64,000 bases of DNA, from assembly GCF_001562275.1 (NCBI RefSeq), contig NZ_CP014304.1, forward strand, positions 2,666,001-2,730,000, written 5' to 3'. Shown here piece by piece: positions 16,706 to 25,769 of this stretch. The number at the start of each line of letters is the position of its first letter. Within the stretch, counting starts at the first letter, position 1. Source of the DNA: Hymenobacter sp. PAMC 26628 (GTDB lineage Bacteria > Bacteroidota > Bacteroidia > Cytophagales > Hymenobacteraceae). Under the pieces are notes generated by a model. That model saw only the letters and a list, made by a program, of their open reading frames with translations, made no database searches and had not been told where the DNA came from. The translations under genes were made by a program, and so were the position numbers.

Positions 16706-17132
16706 AGGGCCCCGGTTATCGTAGTTCACGGCCAGCTGACGCTGCAAATGGATGTGGGTTGTCGTGCTAAATGCGGCCCAAGCAGTACCGTTTCTAGCCG
16801 CTCCCGAAGCAGTACCTGCCGGGCATTGTGGAACTGTAAAATAGCAGATTTTGCATCGGCTATTTTAGTATCTTCCTGCTCCGCAGCTACATAATCGGGC
16901 ATTCCGTGCGCCAGTGCAACCCCCTGCCGGGTCGAGGCCTGGAGGCACTCCGGCATTTCGCTTTTTGCTAATAGGGCCCTGAGGCGTACGCCTTGTGGAA
17001 CCCAAACGGCCTGTCGGTTGGTGAATAGCGAATAAGCACCCGCAAGGTTGAAAAAGGCTCTTTTTTTTAACCTTGCGGGTGCCGCAAAAGCGGCACCCGG
17101 CCAGCTTCCCATGCGGCGGGGAAATGCCGGTT
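16706..17132. other. Region with no supported gene; nested hairpins at its right end
   Basis: A minus-strand frame of up to 150 aa (16726-17178) crosses this region but runs through the hairpins at 17036-17098 and resembles no family. It could hide a decayed gene. Nothing else is supported. Confidence 0.35.
17036..17098. repeat. Two overlapping, mutually exclusive hairpins
   Basis: GCACCCGCAAGGTT (17036-17049) pairs perfectly with 17069-17082 around a loop that itself folds (AAAAAG gct CTTTTT). The right arm overlaps a second perfect hairpin, GGGTGCCGC (17077-17085) with GCGGCACCC (17090-17098) around AAAA. Both use 17077-17082. It lies just past the Dabb gene stop at 17133. Confidence 0.6.
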
Positions 17133-17465
17133 TCAGGACGTTGGCCCCACCGCGTCGTAGATCACGACCTTCTCCCAATAGCGCGCGTACCGGCTCCGAA
17201 AGTCGTCGTGTAGCGGGTGCTGCTGGTAGTGGAGCTCATCGGCGGCGCTGGCGAAGAGACACAGCCACGAGTAAGTGTACGTGCGGTCAATGACGGTCCG
17301 GTCGGTGGCGGCGGGCGTGCCGATGTGCGCCAGCTGGATCCCGGGGATGCGCTGGAGCTGCTGCAACCCTTCCAGGAGTTGCGCGCGGTCAGCGGCGCTG
17401 GCCGCGGCGTGGGTGTAGAACAAGACGTGGTGCACGAAGACTTCGGAGGGGGCGGGCGTGGTCAT
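17133..17465 (-). CDS. Dabb (stress-responsive A/B barrel) family protein
   Basis: A 110-aa dimeric ferredoxin-like barrel protein. The family features are FVHHVLFYTH at the start, LQQLQRIPGIQLAHIGTPA, YTYSWLCLFASAADELHYQQ and HPLHDDFRSRYARYWEKVVIYD. Function within the family varies and is usually unknown. ATG at 17465 places the first strand close to the N-terminus as expected. Confidence 0.82.
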   Translation of the reverse strand: MTTPAPSEVFVHHVLFYTHAAASAADRAQLLEGLQQLQRIPGIQLAHIGTPAATDRTVIDRTYTYSWLCLFASAADELHYQQHPLHDDFRSRYARYWEKVVIYDAVGPTS

Positions 17466-17693
17466 GGGGCGGAGAAGGCGGAGGAATAAGTACGGGCCCG
17501 GCGGCGCGCAAGGCCCCCGGCGGGGCAATGTACGGTGGCAGCGGGCGGCGGTGGGCACCCTTTTCTGCCAAGCCCTGCGGCCATTACCGGCCGAACATAG
17601 AGCAGCACTAGCCCTTCGCGCCGCGCACCGCCCGGCTGCGGCAAGCGCAGGCAGCCCAACGCGGTAGCTGCCCCGGCGCTGCCGAACTTCACC

Positions 17694-17726
17694 AAAAAAA
17701 AGCCCCGCGCTGGAAGGCGCAGGGCT
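17694..17726 (-). terminator. Rho-independent terminator of the S9 peptidase gene
   Basis: On the minus strand AGCCCTGCGC pairs with GCGCGGGGCT (one mismatch) and is followed by seven T residues. It lies 31 bases past the stop at 17757. Confidence 0.8.
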
Positions 17727-17756
17727 AGGTAGCCGGGGAGGTAAGGCGTAAGGGCG

Positions 17757-20585
17757 CTACTTAGTCGCGGCTTCCAGTCCCCAATTGCGGCCTTTCTCAA
17801 CGGCGGGCACGCCGCGCTCCAGCCACACGGGGGCGGGGGCCCCTTTGAGGTAGTGGTCGAAGAATTGCAGCTCGCGCACGGAAATATCCTTGCGGTTTTC
17901 GCGCTTGACCAAGTTGTGGGCCTCGCCGTTGTATTGCAGCAGCCACACGGGCTTGCCCAGGCGGCGCAGGTCCGTAAACATTTCGATGCCCTGGTACCAC
18001 GGCACGGCCCCGTCGGCGTCGTTCGACATGATGACGACCGGCGTTTGCACCTTGGGCAGGGCAAACAGGGGCGAGTTGCGGAGGTAGAGCTCCGGCTTTT
18101 CCCAGAGCGTGCCGCCGATGCGGCTCTGGGTGTGCTCGTACTGGAACTGGCGGCTCTGGCCCGATTCCCAGCGGATGCCGCCGTAGGCCGAGGTCATGTT
18201 CACGACCGGGGCCCCGGCCCAGGCGGCGGCGTACATGGTGGTTTGGGTGATGAGGTAGGCCACCTGGTAGCCGCCCCAGCTCTGGCCCTGGAGGCCGATG
18301 TGGGCCCCGTCGACCCAGCTGTTTTTCTTGAGGGCCTCCACGCCCGAGTTCACGAACTCGACGGCCGAGGGCCCCGGCTCGCCGATGGTGTAGCTGATGT
18401 CGGGCGTGAAAACAAGGTAGCCGTTGCTGGCAAACAGGGCAATGTCGAGCCGCGAGGGCGTGGGCGCCGGCGCGGTGTACTTGTACAGGCCGTCCGAGAG
18501 CTTTTCGTAGAAGTACACCACCATGGGGTACTGCTTGGCGGGGTCGAAGTTCTCGGGCTTGTAGAGCACGCCGGTGGCGGCGTAGCCCTTGGGCGTGGTC
18601 CAGTGCGTGAGCTCGGCCGTGAACCAGTTGTAGTCCTTCTGCTGGGCGTTGATGCTGCTCAGCTTGGTTTCCTTTTGGAAGTCGCGGCTGGCGTAGAGGT
18701 CGGCCGGCTGGGCCACGTTGGCCTTGGTGTAAATGTACACGGCGGCGTTTTTGGCCTGCACCAGCGGCGCGTAGCCGTAGGGCCCCAGGGCCAGGCGCAC
18801 CGGGGCCCCGATGCCGGCCAGGTTCTTTTTATAGTAGCCCCACTGCTTGGTGGTTTCGTCCTGCACCAGCAGCATCAGCTCGTCCTTGGGCCCCACAAAT
18901 TTCTGCTTTTCCACCGCCATGCGGTAGCGGAAAATGAGCTTACCGCGCCGCCCCAGGCCGCCCGTGAAATTGGTGGCCGCGCCGGTTTGGGGGTCGATTT
19001 TCCAGAGGTCGTAGCGGTCGTGCACCAGCAGGGCGGCGTCGTCTTTGGCCCAGGCCGCGATGCCGTAGGGCTGGGGGTCATCGGGCGAGTCGTTCTCCTC
19101 GTCGGCCATGGCCACGCCGGTGGTGGCGGTCAGGTTGGTGGTTTTGCGGGTGGCCACGGCAAACGAGAACCAGTTTTTGCTGGCGTAGTCGTACCACACC
19201 ACGTAGCGGCCCAGCGGCGAGAGCTGGAACCGGCTCTTGGCCGCCTTGGGGTTGATGCCCACCCGCTCGCCGGTGCGCGTCGAAACCAGGTAGGCCTGCT
19301 TGAGCGTGGTGCCCTCCCACTGCATCGACACGCGCTTGGCGGTGTCGGTCACGGCCAGCACGTACTCGGCGTTGTTCTTTTCGGCCGTGAACGAGTCGCG
19401 CAGGTACTCGTCCTCCAGCTGCACAAACTTGTTGCCCTGCCGCGGGTAGGCCACGGCCAAGTAGTTGCGCTGCAAGTCTTTCTTGAGCGTTTTCAGCTGC
19501 ATGGGCTGCAAGTAGTCGTCCTTGTAGTTCCACACGTCGAGCTTGGCCGTTTCAAAGTCCACCAGCGTCGTGTCCTGCGGAATGGGGTCGGGCGCGGTGC
19601 CGAAAAACAGCTTCTCGCCGTTGTCGCTGAACAGCACCTTGCCGAAGCCGCTCGGCGACCAGCCCGTTTTCAGGCCCGCGCTGCCGGGGGCCAGCACCAG
19701 CCGGGCGCTGTCGCCGGTGAAGTCGGAATAGTACAAGCTGAAGGGCTTGACCAGGGCTTTTTCGGGGTGCTTTTCGGCCGTGAAGGCCAGCTGCTGGCCC
19801 GCCTCGTCGAAGGCCAGGTTTTTGTACACGCCCTTGCCCGCGCTCAGCCGGCGCACGCGGTCGGCGACCAGGTCGTACACGAACAGGCCCGACTGGATGG
19901 CCGGGTCCTGGTTGCCCTTGGGCGCGGCCACGGCAAACGCCACCTTGTTGCCCGGCTTGCTCACCTGGTAATCGGTCACGGCCGCGAAGGTGCGGCGGCG
20001 GCCCGTCAGCAGGTTCAGCACCGTCAGCTGGGCGCCTTCCTTGTTGGTTTGCAGCAGCCGGTCGGTGATTTTTTTAACGGTATCGGCCGGCGCTTTTTTC
20101 AGCGAGTCCTTTACCGCCGGCTTGCTGGCCAAAAAGGCCAGCACCGACGCCTCCTCGGCCAGCCGAAACGACTTCACGTCGGCGTACTTCGTGAGCTGGC
20201 CCGTGCCCAGGGCAAATACGCCCAGCGAGTCCTTGGGCATTTGGTCGGGCTTTTTCTTCTTGATTTTGGCCTGCCGCACGTCCTGGTAGCGCGGCTTGAT
20301 GGCGAACACCGCGAACTTGGCGTCGGCCGTGAACAGGGCCGAATCGCCGCGGCTCACCTGGCGCAGGGCCCGGCCGGCGGCCGTTTTCAGGTACAGCGTG
20401 CCGTCGCCCTGCTGGGGCTTCACCTCGAAGAGCACGTACTTGCCGTTGTTGCTAATGCGCGGATGGGCCACGCTTTGCCACTGGTCGTACACGGTGTGGT
20501 CGAGCGGCTTTTTGGGCGTAGGCTGCGCGTGCAGGGCCCCGGGGCCAGCCAGGCAAACGAGCACAAGGAGAAGGGGTTTAAGCAT
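17757..20585 (-). CDS. Secreted S9 family (prolyl oligopeptidase-type) peptidase
   Basis: A 942-aa exported serine peptidase. The signal peptide is KPLLLVLVCLAGPGALHAQ. A beta-propeller follows (about 30-650; repeats such as YVLFEV, AVFAIKPRYQD, WSPSGFGKVLFSDNGEKLFFG). The C-terminal alpha/beta hydrolase runs from about 690 (YPMVVYFYEKLSDGLYKY). Catalytic residues read Ser769 in GLQGQSWGGYQ, Asp near 857 in SNDADGAVPW, and His890 in YNGEAHNLVKRENR. Such enzymes degrade peptides in the periplasm of Bacteroidota. It is monocistronic with its own terminator; a palindromic repeat lies just upstream. Confidence 0.92.
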   Translation of the reverse strand: MLKPLLLVLVCLAGPGALHAQPTPKKPLDHTVYDQWQSVAHPRISNNGKYVLFEVKPQQGDGTLYLKTAAGRALRQVSRGDSALFTADAKFAVFAIKPRYQDVRQAKIKKKKPDQMPKDSLGVFALGTGQLTKYADVKSFRLAEEASVLAFLASKPAVKDSLKKAPADTVKKITDRLLQTNKEGAQLTVLNLLTGRRRTFAAVTDYQVSKPGNKVAFAVAAPKGNQDPAIQSGLFVYDLVADRVRRLSAGKGVYKNLAFDEAGQQLAFTAEKHPEKALVKPFSLYYSDFTGDSARLVLAPGSAGLKTGWSPSGFGKVLFSDNGEKLFFGTAPDPIPQDTTLVDFETAKLDVWNYKDDYLQPMQLKTLKKDLQRNYLAVAYPRQGNKFVQLEDEYLRDSFTAEKNNAEYVLAVTDTAKRVSMQWEGTTLKQAYLVSTRTGERVGINPKAAKSRFQLSPLGRYVVWYDYASKNWFSFAVATRKTTNLTATTGVAMADEENDSPDDPQPYGIAAWAKDDAALLVHDRYDLWKIDPQTGAATNFTGGLGRRGKLIFRYRMAVEKQKFVGPKDELMLLVQDETTKQWGYYKKNLAGIGAPVRLALGPYGYAPLVQAKNAAVYIYTKANVAQPADLYASRDFQKETKLSSINAQQKDYNWFTAELTHWTTPKGYAATGVLYKPENFDPAKQYPMVVYFYEKLSDGLYKYTAPAPTPSRLDIALFASNGYLVFTPDISYTIGEPGPSAVEFVNSGVEALKKNSWVDGAHIGLQGQSWGGYQVAYLITQTTMYAAAWAGAPVVNMTSAYGGIRWESGQSRQFQYEHTQSRIGGTLWEKPELYLRNSPLFALPKVQTPVVIMSNDADGAVPWYQGIEMFTDLRRLGKPVWLLQYNGEAHNLVKRENRKDISVRELQFFDHYLKGAPAPVWLERGVPAVEKGRNWGLEAATK

Positions 20586-20646
20586 GCGGGCGGAGAGTTA
20601 TTAGTTGCTCGTTGTTAGGTGTTAGTTGCTGCTGCGCCAAAAAGGC

Positions 20647-20736
20647 CGTCATGCAGCGCGCAGCGAAGCATCTTTCCCGCGCCAGTAATTGGAATTAGTT
20701 ACGCGGGAAAGATGCTTCGCTGCGCGCTGCATGACG
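20647..20736. repeat. Dispersed palindromic repeat, perfect 35-bp arms
   Basis: Arms 20647-20681 and 20702-20736 are perfect inverse copies; a 20-nt spacer starting CCAGTAATTGG separates them. The outer end is CGTCATGC/GCATGACG. It sits between the divergent ends of the S9 peptidase start and the beta-lactamase-like gene stop. An IS5-like half end (TTTTAGGAATAAGTCT, 20753-20768) follows it. Confidence 0.85.
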
Positions 20737-20860
20737 TTCTATTCTTTTCTAATTTTAGGAATAAGTCTGCTGACTGACAATTAGCAACTGACAACTATTT
20801 ATTTTAAACGCCGCCGGGCCAAAGACAAGCCGGGCCGGCCGGGGCTGCGCGGCCGGGGCC

Positions 20861-22420
20861 CTACTGGCCCGCCAGCGTCAGGTCGAGCTGCTGCACGCGG
20901 GCCGGGTTTTCGGGCGAGAGCGTGAAAAATACGTCGATGGTGCCGTGCTCGCCCACCAGCTGGAAGCGGCCGCGCAGCTGGTTTTCCGGCACCAGGGGCC
21001 CCACCGCGGTTATTTTTCCGGCCTGCGCCACCAGCGCCTGCGCGGCCTGCCGGCGCGTGGCCACGTCTTGGTCCAGGAAGAAGTTCTCGGCGAAGACGGC
21101 GTTGCCCGCGGCCGAGTCGAACCCAAAATCGGGCAGCAGGTGGGCCAGCTCGGCTTTGCGCTGCGCCAAAATGGGCGAGGCGGCCACCGGGCGCGGGCGC
21201 AGCCCGGCCAGCGCCACCAGCGTGTCCAGGGCCCCGTAGTTGGCGCTAGTGGGCACGGCGTAGGTTTGGTTGGCGAAGGCCACCACGGCGATGCCGTAGT
21301 CGGGCAGCAGCCACCAGTGCGAGCCGAAGCCGGGCAGCCCGCCGCTGTGGCCCACGTAGCGGCGCCCACTGCAGTCCTGGGCCACGCGCAGGCCGTAGCC
21401 GTAGCCGTTGGCCACGGGGCAGGCGCGGCCGCTGGGGTAGCGGAAGGCCGCGTTCAGGCCAGCCGGCGTCCAGGCCTGCTGGGCCTCGCGCACCGAGCTG
21501 CGCCGCACGGGGCCGGTTTCGGGCCCCGGGCGCGCCGGCCAGGCTGCCGCCTGAAACGCCAGGTACTTCGCAAAATCCTCAACCGACGTGAGTAGCCCGC
21601 CCAGCGCCGCAAACGACTCGCCGTTGGGCAGCAGCGGCTCGTCCTGCCAGGCATCGCCCGCCCGGCGGTAGCCGTGGGCGAGCAGGGCCCCGGGCACCTG
21701 GCGGTAGTCCCAGTAGGTGTGCGCCATACCCAGCGGCCGCAAAATGTTGGCCGTGATGTAGGCCTGGAACGGCTGGCCGGCCACCGTGCTCACGAGGCGG
21801 CCCAGCAGCGCAAACGCCAGGTTGCTGTACTCGTAGGCCACGCCCGGCGCGTTGGCCACCGACACGCCCCGGGTCAGCAATGCCCGCAAATCGGCGTCGG
21901 GGCGGCCCATTTGGCGGTCGCCCCAGGGGTTGTCTTCGGGCAGGCCGGCGCTGTGGCTCAGCAATTGGCGGATGGTGATGGGTGGCGCGTCGGCGGGGGC
22001 CCCGGCCAGCCGCGGCGGGTGCGCTTTCAGCTCGGGCAGGTACTTTTCGGCGGGGTCGTCGAGGCGTAGGCGGCAGGCGTCGCGCAGGCGCAGCACGGCC
22101 AGCGCCACGAAGCTCTTGGTCATGCTGGCAATACGGAACACGGCCTGCGGCCCGGCGGGCGTGTGGGCGGCCACGTTGGCGTAGCCCACGGCCCCGGTAT
22201 GCACCAGTTGGCCGTCCACCACCAGGCCGTAGGCCAGGCCGGGCAGGTGCTGCCGGGCCGCGTAGTCGGCATAAATCTTGTCGAGCACCGGAAATACGGC
22301 GGCAATGCGCGCGGCCCGCCCGGCGGCGGCTTGGGCTGGGCCCCCCGCGGGCGGCGCCACGGCCTGCCCCAACAAGCCCAGGGGGCCCAAAACGGCGAAA
22401 AGCAGCGGCAGCAGTTTCAT
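20861..22420 (-). CDS. Serine hydrolase, class C beta-lactamase family
   Basis: A 519-aa exported hydrolase of the beta-lactamase/penicillin-binding protein family (S12). ATG at 22420 gives signal peptide KLLPLLFAVLGPLGLLGQA. The catalytic SxxK is S99-M-T-K102, the second motif is YEYSNLAF (Y-x-N) and the third HSGG (GHSGGLPGFGSH). A C-terminal extension of about 120 residues (from HLLPDFGFDS) may form the beta-barrel seen in esterase-type members. Likely a peptidase or esterase acting on cell wall or peptide substrates rather than a resistance enzyme. Confidence 0.88.
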   Translation of the reverse strand: MKLLPLLFAVLGPLGLLGQAVAPPAGGPAQAAAGRAARIAAVFPVLDKIYADYAARQHLPGLAYGLVVDGQLVHTGAVGYANVAAHTPAGPQAVFRIASMTKSFVALAVLRLRDACRLRLDDPAEKYLPELKAHPPRLAGAPADAPPITIRQLLSHSAGLPEDNPWGDRQMGRPDADLRALLTRGVSVANAPGVAYEYSNLAFALLGRLVSTVAGQPFQAYITANILRPLGMAHTYWDYRQVPGALLAHGYRRAGDAWQDEPLLPNGESFAALGGLLTSVEDFAKYLAFQAAAWPARPGPETGPVRRSSVREAQQAWTPAGLNAAFRYPSGRACPVANGYGYGLRVAQDCSGRRYVGHSGGLPGFGSHWWLLPDYGIAVVAFANQTYAVPTSANYGALDTLVALAGLRPRPVAASPILAQRKAELAHLLPDFGFDSAAGNAVFAENFFLDQDVATRRQAAQALVAQAGKITAVGPLVPENQLRGRFQLVGEHGTIDVFFTLSPENPARVQQLDLTLAGQ

Positions 22421-22886
22421 GGCGAAGTTAAAAATCCCATCCAGCAGGCGCAATAAAGGGCAGAAACTGGGTTCCATCCACGAGCCGGCGGGTTTTAAGC
22501 AAGCTTACCCAAGCCTTGGGTACGCGAAGGGCGCCCGAAGGCCCCGGGCACTTCGGGGCCCCATAGCCTTCGGCCCGGCGCGCGGTGGGCCACTGCTAAA
22601 CCGTGCGCGGCATCCGACGCGACCACTTACCTCGTGCCCGGCAGCCCAACGGATTCAACCGCGAGGCCACCAACTTGCCGGGCGAAAGCCGGGCCCACCG
22701 CGGCGCATTTCCGACGGTTCGGGCAGTTGGCCAGCAGATTCCTGCACCTTGCCAGCACGATCCGCGGCGGGCTCCCACCGCGCGCAGCGAGGGCGGCTCC
22801 TGCGATTTTACTTGGCCGTTCGCCGCCGGTTCTGGGTCAGCGTTGGAGTTATTTAATTTCTCTTTTTCCTTCAGCCTTCAATAAGC
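22421..22886. other. GC-rich intergenic region
   Basis: No gene is supported between the serine hydrolase start and the cupin gene. The last 40 bases (TTATTTAATTTC, CTTTTTCCTTCAG) turn AT-rich and probably hold the cupin promoter. Confidence 0.45.
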
Positions 22887-23352
22887 ATGACGACCCGAGA
22901 ATTGAAACTGATTGGCGGCACCGTTTTGGCGATGTGCCTCCCGCTGGCCATGGTGGCGCACGCCAACAAAACGGCCGGCACGCTGCCTTCCTCAGCCTTC
23001 GAGTGGAACACTATTTAAGGAGACGCCCACCAAAGTGGGCGCGAAGCGGCAATTCTGCGATTCGCCCACCGAAACGCTGCAAAACCTGGAAATTCACGCC
23101 ACCACCCTGCGGCCCAGCGAGTTTGCGCACCCGGCCCACCAGCACCCGGAGGAAGAACTGATGATTGTGCGGGAAGGCACGGTGATAGCCCTGGTGAACG
23201 GCGAATTGAAGCGCGTGGGCCCCGGCTCGGCCATTTTTCAGGCCCCCAACCGCCTGCACAGCATCCAGAACGTGGGCCAAACCCCGGTGGTGTACCACGT
23301 CATCAAGTGGCGCTCCACCGCCACCGGCCCCGCCGCCGTGGCCAACCCCTGA
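22887..23352 (+). pseudogene. Secreted cupin-domain protein, frameshifted
   Basis: ATG at 22887 starts a signal peptide (LIGGTVLAMCLPLAMVAHA) and runs to SSAFEWNTI, then TAA. One frame over the protein continues as FKETPTKVGAKRQFCDSPT and a full cupin: HPAHQHPEEELMIVREG, VGPGSAIFQAPNRLHSIQN and TPVVYHVIKW, with the two His-rich motifs that bind metal. The join is at ACACTATTTAAG near 23010, consistent with one extra base. Either a recent inactivation or a sequencing error. The intact gene would be about 154 aa, a usual size. Confidence 0.75.
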
Positions 23353-23665
23353 GGCACCAAGCGGACGCGCCCCGCTTGGTTTCGGCGCGGGCCCGCCAGG
23401 TTTTGCGCCAGCACCTTGCCCCCCACCGGCTCCCTAAGCGGCTGGCCGTGGCCGCCCACGCCGGCAGCAAAGACTTGCGCGCCTGCACCGCCCACGGCCG
23501 GTGCGGGCCGGCCGTGCAAGCCTAGGCGGGTGCGGCCCGTGGCACTGCGCGTGCTAGTCGCCATTGCCGAACCCCAAGTGGCGGCATATAATAGAGCCGC
23601 GGCTTGGAACCCGCGCGCACCACCCTGGCGCAACATTCCGCTGGCGGCGCGGCTCTGCGGGCGGG
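23353..23665. other. Intergenic region
   Basis: GC-rich sequence between the convergent cupin and YqaE-like genes. I see no gene or clear signal. Confidence 0.4.
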
Positions 23666-23866
23666 CTAGCGGGGGCCCCGGGCCAGGGCGGCTAGCGTTT
23701 CGTGGTGGCGCTTTTCGGCCAAGTCCTGGTTGTACGACGCCACGGCCCAGATGGCGGCCGGAATCCAGCCGATGAGCGTGACGTGCAGCACCCCGCAGAG
23801 GAGGCCTTTGAGGAAGTGGCCCCGGAACATCATTGAAATGCCGGGCAGCAGGATGGCGAACAGCAT
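23666..23866 (-). CDS. YqaE/Pmp3 family small membrane protein
   Basis: A 66-aa proteolipid of the Pmp3/YqaE family with two membrane helices. The signature appears as LLPGISMMFRGHFLKGLLCG-VLHVTLIGWIPAAIWAVASY. ATG at 23866 is chosen because the family starts directly with the first helix. Members respond to salt and membrane stress. The tail (NQDLAEKRHHETLAALARGPR) is charged and cytoplasmic. Confidence 0.8.
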   Translation of the reverse strand: MLFAILLPGISMMFRGHFLKGLLCGVLHVTLIGWIPAAIWAVASYNQDLAEKRHHETLAALARGPR

Positions 23867-23992
23867 GGCGCAAAAAGTAAAAAAGTGGAGCGGGCAAACA
23901 TAGCGCATTTTGCGCCCCGGGGCCCCGGCGGGCCCGCGGCGCCGGCCCCGTAGCTTTGGCGGCGCGGGGCCCTACGCCCGCGCCCCGGCCCC

Positions 23993-24814
23993 ATGAAACG
24001 CAGCGCTTTGGTTTTGCTCTTGTTCCTGGCCCGATTGCTGGCCGCGGGGCAGCCTGTGCCCTACGGCCACAACCCCGCCGCCGGCCACTACCAAACCGTG
24101 CGCGGCATTAAGCTGTATTATGAAACGTACGGCGCGGGCCCGCCCCTGCTGCTGCTGCACGGCAACGGCGGCAGCATCGCTTCCTTCCAGCACAACATCG
24201 CCTACTTCGCCCGGCGCTACCGGGTGATTGCCGTGGACAGCCGCGCCCACGGCCGCTCGGTGGACGCGGGCGACTCGCTGAGCTTCGAGATGATGGCCGA
24301 CGACTTCGCGGCCCTGCTCACCAGCCTGCGCATTGACTCGGCCAACGTCATCGGCTGGAGCGACGGCGGCATCAGCGCCCTGGCGCTGGCCCTGCGCCAC
24401 CCGGCCAAGGTGCGCCGCCTGGTGGCCACGGGGGCCAACCTCGCGCCCGATTCCACGGCCCTCACGCCCGCCCTCTGGCTACAGCAGCAGCGCAGCTACC
24501 GCGAAAACCAGGGCCGCGCGCGCACCACCCCGGCGCAAAAAAACGACTGGAAAGTGTTTTTGCTCGACGTATTCCAGCCCAACATTCCGCTGGCGGCGCT
24601 GCGCCGGGTTGGGGCCCCGGCGCTCATCGTGGCCGGCGACGGCGACGTAATTACCCTGGAGCACACGGTGGCCATTTACCGCCACTTGCCGCGCGCCCGG
24701 CTCTGGGTGGTACCCAACAGCGGCCACGGCACCCTCATCGAGCACGCCGACGAGTTCAACCGCACCGCCGACGAGTTCTTTCGCGCCCAGGCCATTCCTG
24801 CCCGCCCGCATTAA
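23993..24814 (+). CDS. Secreted alpha/beta hydrolase
   Basis: A 273-aa exported hydrolase with signal peptide SALVLLLFLARLLAAGQ. The fold motifs are LLLLHGNGGSIASF (oxyanion hole), VIAVDSRAHGRS, VIGWSDGGISALALAL (nucleophile Ser123), IVAGDGDVITLEHT (Asp) and VPNSGHGTLIEHA (His). The substrate is unknown; the branch includes esterases, haloperoxidase-like and C-C hydrolases. It is a single gene. Confidence 0.87.
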   Translation: MKRSALVLLLFLARLLAAGQPVPYGHNPAAGHYQTVRGIKLYYETYGAGPPLLLLHGNGGSIASFQHNIAYFARRYRVIAVDSRAHGRSVDAGDSLSFEMMADDFAALLTSLRIDSANVIGWSDGGISALALALRHPAKVRRLVATGANLAPDSTALTPALWLQQQRSYRENQGRARTTPAQKNDWKVFLLDVFQPNIPLAALRRVGAPALIVAGDGDVITLEHTVAIYRHLPRARLWVVPNSGHGTLIEHADEFNRTADEFFRAQAIPARPH

Positions 24815-24846
24815 TAGCGCCTAAGGACCACTCGGGCCGGCGCTGC

Positions 24847-25431
24847 TCACAGCGCCCCAAAAGCGGCCAGCAGGGTCCCCAAGTGCGGGTCGTTGATGGG
24901 CACCTGCGGGAGCACCAGGTGCCGGCGGTGCGCCTCCAGGTAGCCAATCAGCCAGTGAAATTCCGCCGCCTCAACCCGGGCAAAGGCCATGCGCCAGTCG
25001 CCAAACATCCGGGCGGGGCCGGCCGCGTCGCTGAGCACCTTTACCTGCTGGTGGCGCCCGTCGCGCTGGATGCGGGCAAACACCGCGTGCACGGCCGCCG
25101 CCTCGCCCTCCAGCACCTGCACAAAGTGGCCGTCGCGGCTGTAGCACAGCAACCCCGTCAGGTCGTGCTGCTCGTTGTACGCCCGCGACTGCTCCAGCAA
25201 GTCCAGGAGCTGGGCTTCGGAAAAGGGGTGCACGGCCCGGCTGCGGTACAGCACGTGGTGCACGCGCACGTCGAGGTGCGCTAGCACTTGGTTCAGCGTC
25301 AGCTCGCCGCGGGCGTAGCGCTCCAGCAGTTCGGCTTCGTAGGGTTGCGGGGCCAGGGGCGTGCCCGCCACAAGGGACGTGGCCCAGGCAATGGCATGGC
25401 GGCGGGCAGCTTCGGTCGGCAGGTCTTCCAT
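24847..25431 (-). CDS. BLUF photoreceptor with N-terminal VbhA-like helical domain
   Basis: A blue-light sensor that binds FAD. The BLUF domain spans about residues 56-150: HHVLYRSRA (Tyr62), SRAYNEQHDLTGLL (Asn86), GHFVQVLEG (Gln105) and MFGDWRMAF (Trp146, Met148). The spacing from Tyr to Asn to Gln to Trp is close to that of AppA. Before it, residues 1-54 (ARRHAIAWATSLVAGTPLAP, then LLERYARGELTLNQVLAHLD) look like an antitoxin-VbhA fold, normally found in small proteins that inhibit Fic toxins. The C-terminal 40 residues are helical and unrecognised. No partner enzyme is adjacent, so output may be through protein binding. Confidence 0.85.
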   Translation of the reverse strand: MEDLPTEAARRHAIAWATSLVAGTPLAPQPYEAELLERYARGELTLNQVLAHLDVRVHHVLYRSRAVHPFSEAQLLDLLEQSRAYNEQHDLTGLLCYSRDGHFVQVLEGEAAAVHAVFARIQRDGRHQQVKVLSDAAGPARMFGDWRMAFARVEAAEFHWLIGYLEAHRRHLVLPQVPINDPHLGTLLAAFGAL

Positions 25432-25751
25432 AATCGTACCTACGGCAAGGGCCGCGCCAGCAACGGTCCCAGAAACCCAAAAAATACTTAAATTCCCGGT
25501 AATTAATACGTATAGTGTCCTTTGCGCGCTGCCGCCGTCTTCCCGAACGAAGGCTTAGCGGCCGTGGTCAGCCAGTAGCAAATGGAAGGGGTTCAAAAAC
25601 AGGCTTGGCGTTTGGGCGAGCGCACCGCGCCTTTCGTCGAGTAATTTGAGCCCTTGAACTAATTATTACCGCCCTTCCTACTATATAGTCGTCAGCGGCA
25701 GTAATCTTGTAAATTAGCCTGCTACCCTTATACATTATTATTAGCCAAACC
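25432..25751. other. Intergenic region, AT-rich towards the right
   Basis: This gap between the BLUF gene and the divergent 25770 gene holds AT-rich stretches (TTGAACTAATTATTACC, ACTATATAGTCG) that probably contain promoters. No gene is visible. Confidence 0.4.
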
Positions 25752-25769
25752 TTGAAAAAAACATATTCT

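Noticed and set aside
17853..20618. 921-codon open frame on the plus strand
   Set aside because: It is antisense to the S9 peptidase, rich in Val/Gly/Leu/Arg/His without domains, and arises from GC-rich codon bias.
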